Source: Bacillota bacterium (GTDB lineage Bacteria > Bacillota > Clostridia > Christensenellales > Aristaeellaceae). Taken from it: a stretch of DNA of 64,000 bases. Position numbers and translations under genes: made by a program. Shown piece by piece: positions 1 through 6,661 of the stretch. Where the stretch lies: NCBI GenBank assembly GCA_023436585.1, contig JAEZIN010000006.1, positions 310,001 to 374,000 of the forward strand, in the 5' to 3' direction. The notes below the pieces were generated by a model. That model did not search any database and had not been told where the DNA came from. It worked only from the letters and a program-made list of their open reading frames with translations. The first letter of the stretch is position 1. Each line of letters opens with the position of its first letter.

Positions 1-981
1 AAAACGCTGGAGGGTGCCAATGTCCAGGTGGTATCGAGCAGCGTGATACTTGGCAGCGGAACGGCGCAGATCAGCATGCCCTATCTGTACACAACCACTG
101 CCCAGGGACGCATTTCCAAGGTGCATCAGGGAATCAACGCCAAAATAGGCAGGGGCGCATCCCTGTTCTACCTGACCCAGATGCCGGTCTCCGCCGATTA
201 TGACACGGCGGTCAGGCAGCGGGATGATATCCTTCAAAAGCTGAAGGAAGCAAAGGCAGTGCTGCAAACAGGCACCGTCGTTTCTCCCATCGACGGCATC
301 GTATCCAGCACGGTAAGCGCGTCCGTATCCGAGACGGCGGCCAATACGGCCCTTGCCACGCTGTATGCCGGCGATGCCATGCAGATGGTTGTAAGCGTGG
401 ATGAATTGGATATCACAGGCGTTAAGGTGGGGCAGGCGGTGACCGTCTCAATGGACGCCATCACCGGTAAAACGTACGATGCCACCGTGGCCTACATATC
501 CCAAATCGGCTCCAGTTCCAACGGTGTGACAACGTACAGCGTTACCCTGGATGTACAGGGCGATGACCAGCTCAAAATTGGCATGAACGGCACGGCTACC
601 ATCACGGTGGGTGAGGCGAACGGTGTGGTGCTGGTGCCTATCGCGGCTTTGAACACATCCAGGAACGGGCAGTATGTATGGCTGTACAATGAATCCGCTT
701 CAAGCGAGGCCCAGGAGCCTGGGGTGAGAACCCGCGTGGAAACGGGATTGTCCAGCGAAACGTATGCTGAGGTCAAGTCCGGCCTGAAGGAGGGTGATTA
801 CGTGCTTGTCACCCGCAGCGCGGCCAGCGACTCCCTGCAGGGCATGGTGTTCATGCCCATGGAGGGAATGCCCCAAATGCCGGCCGGGCAGGATGGCCAA
901 ATCCGCAATTTCCCCGGCACCAACTGGAACGGCGGGGGAACGCGCAACTCCAACGGAGGCTTCCAGCGGCCTGGCAATTAG
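1..981 (+). CDS. Efflux periplasmic adaptor subunit, HlyD/MacA-like (5' partial)
   Basis: The reading frame is open to the left edge, so the N-terminus (membrane anchor and first half of the hairpin) is missing and 326 residues are visible. The visible part has a short coiled-coil stretch (YDTAVRQRDDILQKLKEAK), a lipoyl-like half-motif (VVSPIDGIVSS), then beta-barrel and membrane-proximal domains ending in a Gly/Asn/Pro-rich tail. Family members link an inner-membrane exporter to the outside; in Gram-positives they pair with a MacB-type ABC permease. The next two genes are exactly that pair, 12 bases downstream, so this is one export operon. The substrate (peptide, antibiotic or other) cannot be told from sequence. 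Confidence 0.85.
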   Translation, partial: KTLEGANVQVVSSSVILGSGTAQISMPYLYTTTAQGRISKVHQGINAKIGRGASLFYLTQMPVSADYDTAVRQRDDILQKLKEAKAVLQTGTVVSPIDGIVSSTVSASVSETAANTALATLYAGDAMQMVVSVDELDITGVKVGQAVTVSMDAITGKTYDATVAYISQIGSSSNGVTTYSVTLDVQGDDQLKIGMNGTATITVGEANGVVLVPIAALNTSRNGQYVWLYNESASSEAQEPGVRTRVETGLSSETYAEVKSGLKEGDYVLVTRSAASDSLQGMVFMPMEGMPQMPAGQDGQIRNFPGTNWNGGGTRNSNGGFQRPGN

Positions 982-993
982 GAGGATAAAACC

Positions 994-1686
994 ATGATCC
1001 ATATGGAGCATATCATGAAAAAATACAGAATGGGCGGCGAAGAGATCTACGCATTGGCGGATGTATCCCTGAACATTGAAAAAGGGGAATATGTGGCCAT
1101 CATTGGCCCTTCCGGCAGCGGGAAATCCACGCTGATGAACATCATCGGCTGCCTGGACGGCGCGGATTCCGGCTCCTACTCCCTAAACGGCAAGCCCATC
1201 GAAAACTACAACCAGCGGCAGCTGGCCAAGATCCGCAATACGCACATTGGCTTTATTTTTCAGGGCTTCAATCTCTTGTCCAGGCTGACGGCGCTGGAGA
1301 ATGTGGAATTACCCCTGGTATATCAAAATATTCATACCTCCGAACGTAAAAAACGGGCTGTGACGGCACTTGAGCAGGTAGGCCTCAAGGACCGCATGAG
1401 GCACCGGCCCAGCCAGCTTTCGGGCGGGCAGCAGCAGCGCGCGGCCATCGCCAGGGCACTGGCAGCGCATCCTTCCCTGATCCTGGCGGATGAGCCCACC
1501 GGCAACCTGGATAAAAAGACAGGCCTGGAGATTATGGAACTGTTCGCACAGCTTCACCGGGAGGGAAACACCATCGTGGTAATCACTCACGACTCCTCCA
1601 TTGCCGCTAGGGCGCAGCGGGTCATCCATATCGAGGACGGGCACATATGGGAGGAGGGAACGCCAGATGATCTTCCAGTCGCTTAA
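994..1686 (+). CDS. ABC transporter ATP-binding protein, MacB/LolD type
   Basis: A 230-residue ATPase that would power the adjoining permease. Walker A GPSGSGKST lies near residue 38, the signature LSGGQQQR near 145, and Walker B with the D-loop reads LILADEPTGNLD. The EPTGNLD form and the length are typical of the LolD/MacB/SalX exporter subfamily. The start is set by the GGAGG at 981-985, eight bases before ATG, which itself overlaps the stop of the adaptor gene. Its last 20 bases overlap the permease gene, which implies translational coupling. Substrate unknown. Confidence 0.93.
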   Translation: MIHMEHIMKKYRMGGEEIYALADVSLNIEKGEYVAIIGPSGSGKSTLMNIIGCLDGADSGSYSLNGKPIENYNQRQLAKIRNTHIGFIFQGFNLLSRLTALENVELPLVYQNIHTSERKKRAVTALEQVGLKDRMRHRPSQLSGGQQQRAAIARALAAHPSLILADEPTGNLDKKTGLEIMELFAQLHREGNTIVVITHDSSIAARAQRVIHIEDGHIWEEGTPDDLPVA

Positions 1687-2836
1687 AATGGCATTGAAGT
1701 CCATCGGCGGTAACAAAATGCGCTCCTTCCTGACCATCCTGGGCGTTGTCATCGGCGTGGTGGCCATCGTGGTATTGGTGGCCATCGCCCAGGGGGCCAA
1801 TGCAGCCGTGGTCAGCCGGATTGAAAGCATGGGCACGAACCTCATCAGTGTGAACATACGGGCAAGGTGGCAAAACCCAATCACCCTTTCTGATTTGCAC
1901 GAGCTTTCCCAGGCGCAGTCCATCGCGTTTGTGGCCCCGACGGTGAATGTTTCCGGCACGGTGAAGGCCGGTGTCACCACCTATGATGACGGGACCATCC
2001 AGGGCACAACGCCCGGTTATCAGGAAATCCGCAACTATGATGTGCAGATTGGCCGCTTTTTGCAGGAGCCGGATATTGATAACCGGAGTTTTGTGGCCGT
2101 GATAGGCAGCGAAGCCGCCACGGAAATGTTCGGAACCGAAAATGTGGCGGGGGAAACCTTTACGTTAAACGGATATACTTTTACCGTGGTCGGCGTTTTG
2201 AAGGAAATGGGTTCGACGATCGCGGGCTCCGGGGATAATCTGATTTTGCTCCCCTTTACTCTGGCGGAGCGGCTGTTTTCCCAGCGCGGTATCAGCAGCT
2301 TCTTCGTTTCGGCAGCGACTTCCCAGGAGGTTAACGCGGCGCAGAAGGCGGTGACAGCGTATTTGAAAACTGTCTTCTCCACCTCCAGCCAGTACAACGT
2401 TTACAACCAGACGGAATTGCTGTCCACCATGAATGAAAATACGGCCACATTGACCCTGATGCTGGGCGGCATCGCGGCCATCTCCCTTTTGGTGGGCGGC
2501 ATCGGCATCATGAATATCATGCTGGTTTCCGTCTCGGAACGCACGCGGGAGATTGGCATCCGCAAGGCCATCGGCGCGGCCAGGGGCAACATACTCACCC
2601 AATTTTTAATTGAGGCGCTGGTCGTAAGCCTCATGGGCGGCCTGCTGGGGCTTGGCATCGCTGCGGCCACGTGCTATTTCCTGGCACCTGTGCTGAAGAT
2701 GACGCTTACCATATCACCCATGGTGTCGATGATCGCCATCGGATTTTCCGTTTTTATCGGCGTGGTGTTCGGGCTGTATCCCGCCAACAAGGCTTCCAAG
2801 CTGCGCCCGATCGAGGCGCTTCGGTACGAGGGTTGA
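1667..2836 (+). CDS. MacB-like ABC transporter permease
   Basis: A 389-residue permease with the MacB/FtsX layout: one membrane helix near the N-terminus (FLTILGVVIGVVAIVVLVAI), a long extracytoplasmic domain, then three C-terminal helices. The motif SVSERTREIGIRKAIGA between helices 2 and 3 is characteristic of the family. I chose ATG 1667 because GAGGAGGGA lies just upstream and the conserved N-terminal MIFQSLKMALKSI begins there; an upstream in-frame ATG at 1601 only reads through the end of the ATPase gene. Third gene of the exporter operon. No terminator is visible after it, so transcription could run on into gpr. Confidence 0.92.
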   Translation: MIFQSLKMALKSIGGNKMRSFLTILGVVIGVVAIVVLVAIAQGANAAVVSRIESMGTNLISVNIRARWQNPITLSDLHELSQAQSIAFVAPTVNVSGTVKAGVTTYDDGTIQGTTPGYQEIRNYDVQIGRFLQEPDIDNRSFVAVIGSEAATEMFGTENVAGETFTLNGYTFTVVGVLKEMGSTIAGSGDNLILLPFTLAERLFSQRGISSFFVSAATSQEVNAAQKAVTAYLKTVFSTSSQYNVYNQTELLSTMNENTATLTLMLGGIAAISLLVGGIGIMNIMLVSVSERTREIGIRKAIGAARGNILTQFLIEALVVSLMGGLLGLGIAAATCYFLAPVLKMTLTISPMVSMIAIGFSVFIGVVFGLYPANKASKLRPIEALRYEG

Positions 2837-2864
2837 GGAAGCACTCTGAGTTTTTCCCAAACCA

Positions 2865-2895
2865 TGAATAATGGAACAAGGCGCCGCGCATGCTG
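2865..2895 (+). promoter_or_regulatory. Putative sigma-G-like promoter of gpr
   Basis: TGAATA (2865-2870), 18 bases, then CATGCTG (2889-2895). This resembles the forespore sigma-G pattern (GHATR, 17-18 bases, CATNHTA), with one mismatch at the last -10 base. Transcription would start near 2902, just before the SD at 2905-2914. gpr is a forespore gene in known spore formers. Pattern match only. Confidence 0.45.
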
Positions 2896-2931
2896 ATTCG
2901 GAAAGGAACGGAGGGATCAGCATGCGCGGCG
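2882..2931 (+). repeat. Perfect 16-bp inverted repeat enclosing the gpr SD and start codon
   Basis: The left arm 2882-2897 (CGCCGCGCATGCTGAT) is the exact reverse complement of the right arm 2916-2931. The right arm contains the gpr ATG (2922-2924); the loop holds the SD. No T-run follows, so it is not a simple terminator. The left arm overlaps the putative sigma-G -10, so only transcripts starting upstream would contain both arms. Confidence 0.85.
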
Positions 2932-3845
2932 TTCGTACGGACCTGGCCATGGAAAGCGCCGGAACCTATACCGGCGACAAGAGCGGTATCCGCGTTGAAA
3001 ACTGGGAGGAAGGAGACGTCTCCCGGACCACCGTTACCATAGACACCGAGGAAGCAGCCTGCCGGCTAGGCAAACAGCAGGGTAAGTTTGTGACCATCTG
3101 CTGTGACAAGCTGCCCAGATGCGGCGCGGATGTCAGGAAACACGTGGCGGTCCTGCTTAGCGGAGTGCTCAATGAAATGCTGCCGGAATCTGGGGAGATT
3201 CTGGTGATCGGCCTTGGCAACCGCCGCGTGACGGCGGACGCCCTTGGCGCCCGCGTGGTGGAAAACACGCTGGTAACACGCCACTTGAAGCAGAATGTGC
3301 CGGATGACCTGAAGGATCGCCTGCGCAGCGTATGCGCTGTGGCCCCCGGCGTTTTGGGCGTGACCGGCATGGAGACGGCGGAAATGGTGCGGGGGATCGT
3401 GGAGCATGTGCGTCCAGCCGCGGTAATCGCCATCGACGCACTGGCCGCCATGGAAACGGCCCGCATCTGTACCACAGTTCAGGTTACGGATACGGGCATC
3501 AGCCCCGGCAGCGGCGTCGGCAATCACCGCCTTGGCCTGACGGCGGATACCCTTGGCGTTCCCGTGATTGCTATCGGTGTCCCCATGGTGGTCTATGCCG
3601 CCACCATCGCCAAGGACGCGCTGTCCATCCTTTTGCATGATATGCAAATGCCGTCCTCCGATCATATGGACGCGGTGGACGCACTGACCGACAAGATATA
3701 CGCCCACTCCCTGGGAGAGATGGTGGTTACCCCGCGGGAGGTGGATGAACTGGTGGGCAATCTGGCGGAAGTTCTTTCTCTGGGCATCAACATGGCATTG
3801 CAGCCTAAACTGTCCGGGGACGAGATTCCCATTTTGATGCATTAA
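2922..3845 (+). CDS. gpr: GPR endopeptidase (spore germination protease)
   Basis: GPR degrades the small acid-soluble proteins that coat spore DNA once the spore germinates. The 307-residue product starts with MRGVRTDLAMESAG; the RTDLA stretch is the conserved region where GPR zymogens process themselves. Further family motifs are VIGLGNRRVTADALG, APGVLGVTGMET, IDALAA and the GISPGSGVGNHR block. ATG 2922 is chosen over an in-frame ATG at 2871 because it has an SD (GGAACGGAGGG) and puts RTDLA near the N-terminus. It is shorter than the Bacillus enzyme (about 370 residues), mainly at the C-terminus. The spoIIP gene follows, as in Bacillus. Confidence 0.95.
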   Translation: MRGVRTDLAMESAGTYTGDKSGIRVENWEEGDVSRTTVTIDTEEAACRLGKQQGKFVTICCDKLPRCGADVRKHVAVLLSGVLNEMLPESGEILVIGLGNRRVTADALGARVVENTLVTRHLKQNVPDDLKDRLRSVCAVAPGVLGVTGMETAEMVRGIVEHVRPAAVIAIDALAAMETARICTTVQVTDTGISPGSGVGNHRLGLTADTLGVPVIAIGVPMVVYAATIAKDALSILLHDMQMPSSDHMDAVDALTDKIYAHSLGEMVVTPREVDELVGNLAEVLSLGINMALQPKLSGDEIPILMH

Positions 3846-3855
3846 GGGGCTTGTC

Positions 3856-3906
3856 TGCGCATAATCATGATTATCCTACAACAGATGAGGTGAACATGCA
3901 TGCGCA
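3856..3906 (+). repeat. Inverted repeat and palindrome upstream of spoIIP
   Basis: TGCGCAT (3856-3862) is complementary to ATGCGCA (3900-3906), which is the spoIIP start region. Between them lies the 14-bp perfect palindrome ATAATCATGATTAT (3861-3874) and the SD. This could be a weaker form of the gpr hairpin, or an operator. Short arms make chance possible. Confidence 0.4.
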
Positions 3907-4943
3907 TACGGTTTTATACGCGCACCCAGGCGGTTTGCCTGGCCGTTTCCCTGTTTTTGGCCGTCTTTGTACTGGGCCTTGCGCTGGGCTTTGCGCTGAC
4001 CGGCTGGCAGCCGGCTCCGCAAGGCGCGGTGGAAGCCTTCGCACCGCTGGAAAATACGCCCTTGAGTTCATCTTTACCCACATCAACACCCTTGCCCAGC
4101 CAGCTGAACGCGGAGTTGAACTTGTTTGCCATAGGCACGCCAACGCCGACAGTCACGACGGTGCCCTCCAATACGCCCTCCTTCTCATTTACAATGTTTC
4201 CATTGCAGACGCCCGGGCCGGTCGTAACACAGACACCGCAGCCGGGCGGGTTCAATATCACGGTCATACAGGGGCCTGGCATGGCCGGCTCCGCAAGCGG
4301 AAAGCGGATTTTAATCTATCATACGCATACGTATGAGGCGTATAAACCGACAGCGGAAAACCAGTATGAATCAACTCAGGAATGGCGAACGAAGGATGAA
4401 CGTTATAATGTGGTCCGGGTGGGAGAGGAGCTGACCAGGCTGCTGACAGCGGCAGGCTTTGTGGTGGTGCACGATACGACGGCCTACGAGCCGCCAAAGT
4501 TTGATACGGCGTATGCGCGTTCTTTAAAAATGCTGGAAGACTCCATGGCCCGCGGTGAAAAATTTGATCTGTACATTGATCTGCACCGGAACGCCTATTC
4601 AGATAGCATGGCCAATCACAACGTTGTTACGGTTGGCGATCAGAAAATCGCACGGCTGATGATGCTCATAGGCAAAGGCACGGCCGGATTTGATGTAAAG
4701 CCCGAATGGGAAAAGAATCTCGCCATTGCGCAAGCTGTAACCGATGCGCTCAACGAGCAGATACCGGACATTTGCAAGCCTGTCAGCGTGAAGTCGAGCA
4801 GGTACAACCAGCATGTAGCACCATGCTGTATTCTGATTGAAGCGGGCAACAATGGAAACACGCTGGAGGAGGTGCTTGCCAGCACGCCGTATCTGTCCGA
4901 TGCCATACGGACGGCCCTGGGCACTTCAGCGCCGAAAGAATGA
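3900..4943 (+). CDS. spoIIP: Stage II sporulation protein P (SpoIIP), cell-wall amidase/endopeptidase
   Basis: SpoIIP cuts septal peptidoglycan with SpoIID so the mother-cell membrane can engulf the forespore. The 347-residue product has one N-terminal membrane helix (residues 10-32), a Thr/Pro-rich linker (for example GTPTPTVTTVPSNTPS), then the catalytic domain: YHTHTYEAYKP with conserved His, IDLHRNAYSD, and the C-terminal IEAGNNGNTLEE. The SD is GATGAGG at 3884-3890. It follows gpr directly, the arrangement seen in Bacillus, where spoIIP also has its own mother-cell promoter. Confidence 0.95.
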   Translation: MRIRFYTRTQAVCLAVSLFLAVFVLGLALGFALTGWQPAPQGAVEAFAPLENTPLSSSLPTSTPLPSQLNAELNLFAIGTPTPTVTTVPSNTPSFSFTMFPLQTPGPVVTQTPQPGGFNITVIQGPGMAGSASGKRILIYHTHTYEAYKPTAENQYESTQEWRTKDERYNVVRVGEELTRLLTAAGFVVVHDTTAYEPPKFDTAYARSLKMLEDSMARGEKFDLYIDLHRNAYSDSMANHNVVTVGDQKIARLMMLIGKGTAGFDVKPEWEKNLAIAQAVTDALNEQIPDICKPVSVKSSRYNQHVAPCCILIEAGNNGNTLEEVLASTPYLSDAIRTALGTSAPKE

Positions 4944-4946
4944 GTC

Positions 4947-4975
4947 TTGCGCCTGTTATAAGATGGGTCTATAAT
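4947..4975 (+). promoter_or_regulatory. Sigma-A-like promoter of murI
   Basis: TTGCGC (4947-4952), 17 bases, TATAAT (4970-4975), starting immediately after the spoIIP stop. It would give murI a vegetative transcript separate from the sporulation genes upstream. Confidence 0.65.
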
Positions 4976-5007
4976 GTCGGGAAAGGAGCATTCGGAGGGA
5001 AAGCATC

Positions 5008-5817
5008 ATGGTTTTGTCCCAGGGACCTGTCGGTATGTTTGATAGCGGCGTGGGCGGTATCAGCGTTTTGCGCACCGCCCGCGTTTTATTGCCCGGAGAG
5101 GATTTCTTGTATTATGGCGATACGGGTCACGCCCCTTACGGCACCAAACCGCCTGAAGAAGTGAAGGGGTACGTGCTGCGTATTGCGGAGCATTTGATGG
5201 GCAAAGGCGCCAAAGCTATTTTGATCGCCTGCAATACGGCCACCAGCGTAGCTGCCGAAACGCTTCGCGCCACGGTAAAAATACCGGTGATCGGCATGGA
5301 ACCTGCCTTGAAGCCGGCCGCCCTTTTGCGTCACGGCGGACGGATCCTGGTCATGGCTACGCCCGTCACGCTCAGGCTGCCCAAATTCCGCCGGCTGATG
5401 GAGCAGTATGGGGAAGGCGCCGTGCCGGTGCCGTGTCCGGGCTTGATGGAGTTCGTGGAGCATGGGGAGTGGGACGGGGAAGGCTTGCGCAATCATTTAA
5501 AGGGCATCCTTTCTCCTTTCAATGATGAAACTGTGGATGCGGTGGTGCTTGGCTGCACGCATTATATTTTCCTGCGGCAGATGATACAGAGCCTGCTGCC
5601 GCCCAAAACGGCCGTATTGGATGGCAACCTGGGTACGGTGCTCCAATTGAAGCGAAGGCTGAAGGAAGAAGGTCTGCTCTGCGAGCGGGAAGCCGGCGGG
5701 CTGGTGAAGCTGGAGACATCCGGTGATCCCAGCGTGATGATCCCCAGGATGGAAATGCTATTGAACCTACCGCTGGATCAGTTTGACGCGCCGGGAGCGG
5801 GGATCAAGCAGCTTTGA
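5008..5817 (+). CDS. murI: Glutamate racemase
   Basis: Makes D-glutamate for peptidoglycan. The 269-residue sequence shows the family motifs in order: GMFDSGVGGISVL near the N-terminus, YYGDTGHAPYG, the first catalytic cysteine in ACNTATS, and the second in LGCTHY. Length is normal. ATG 5008 is preceded by CGGAGGG with seven bases of spacing. It has its own promoter and appears to be a single-gene unit. Confidence 0.96.
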   Translation: MVLSQGPVGMFDSGVGGISVLRTARVLLPGEDFLYYGDTGHAPYGTKPPEEVKGYVLRIAEHLMGKGAKAILIACNTATSVAAETLRATVKIPVIGMEPALKPAALLRHGGRILVMATPVTLRLPKFRRLMEQYGEGAVPVPCPGLMEFVEHGEWDGEGLRNHLKGILSPFNDETVDAVVLGCTHYIFLRQMIQSLLPPKTAVLDGNLGTVLQLKRRLKEEGLLCEREAGGLVKLETSGDPSVMIPRMEMLLNLPLDQFDAPGAGIKQL

Positions 5818-5876
5818 TGAACTAATTGATCCTTTGAACGAAAGAATGTTTTCTCTTACGAAAGGATTTGAGTGCT

Positions 5877-6434
5877 TTGGAACCGCTCTTGTTTGCATCA
5901 TCTGATGAATTTCGCGCATGGCTTGAAATGAATGGCAGGGAAAGCAAAGGAATATGGCTTTTGTTCGGGAAACCGGGTGGGCCCAAGACTGTTGGTCCCA
6001 ACGAAGCGCTGGAGGAAGCGCTGTGTTTTGGCTGGATCGACGGTCAAATCAAAAGCATTGACGAAAAAACGTATGTGAAATATTTCTCTCCGCGGCGCAA
6101 GGGCAGCGAATGGTCAGAAAAGAACAAGGCATTGGTAATGGAACTGGAAAAGCAGGGCCGCATGACCGAGTTGGGCCGCGCCAGCATGGAGGAAGCCAAG
6201 CAAAACGGGACGTTCAAACCCAAGGACAGGCCTGTCATCACGCAGGAGACAATTGATGCCCTTTCCACGCAGCTCCATGGCATCGAGCCGGCCTGTACAA
6301 ACTTTGCTGCCATGTCCCCATCCGTCAAGCGCACGTATGCGGCTCTGTGGCAGGAAGGGAAAACAGAGGAAACGCGGCAAAGAACCTTTTTGAAAATTGT
6401 GGACAGGCTGAACAGGAACCTGAAGCCCATGTAA
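5877..6434 (+). CDS. YdeI/OmpD-associated family protein
   Basis: A 185-residue soluble protein of the YdeI (bacteriocin-protection-like) family. It is recognised from FASSDEFRAWLEMNG, EALEEALCFGWIDGQIKSID and YFSPRRKGSEWSEKN. The biochemical role of this family is unknown. The start is uncertain: TTG 5877 has AAAGGA ten bases upstream, while the in-frame TTG at 5868 sits only one base after the same SD; no ATG is available. Stands alone between murI and the EF-G-like gene. Confidence 0.8.
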   Translation: MEPLLFASSDEFRAWLEMNGRESKGIWLLFGKPGGPKTVGPNEALEEALCFGWIDGQIKSIDEKTYVKYFSPRRKGSEWSEKNKALVMELEKQGRMTELGRASMEEAKQNGTFKPKDRPVITQETIDALSTQLHGIEPACTNFAAMSPSVKRTYAALWQEGKTEETRQRTFLKIVDRLNRNLKPM

Positions 6435-6661
6435 TTTGGTTCTTTCCTGCGTGTTTACTGGTTTTGATTGCCTGAATAAGAAAAATCATATCTTTTCTTT
6501 TTTTGCATTTTATGCTAAACTAATCATTGAGTGTTCAAAAGAACGGGGTTTACTGCCACACAAAGCGGTATTTGTCCTGTTTACGTAGCCAATTGCATAG
6601 GCGCCTTTTGGCGGTGCCGCACCCACGGAAGAAAAATTTGCAAAGCATAGGGGGAAAACTC
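6435..6661 (+). promoter_or_regulatory. Leader region of the EF-G-like gene
   Basis: 227 bases without a gene. An extended -10 (TG at 6513-6514, TAAACT at 6516-6521) follows a T-rich stretch with no clear -35. The leader also holds a small hairpin, GGCGCC (6600-6605) with GGTGCC (6613-6618). No known riboswitch is recognised. Confidence 0.35.

Noticed and set aside
2871..2921. ATG 2871 as the gpr start
   Set aside because: No SD, and it would put 17 unconserved residues before the family N-terminus.
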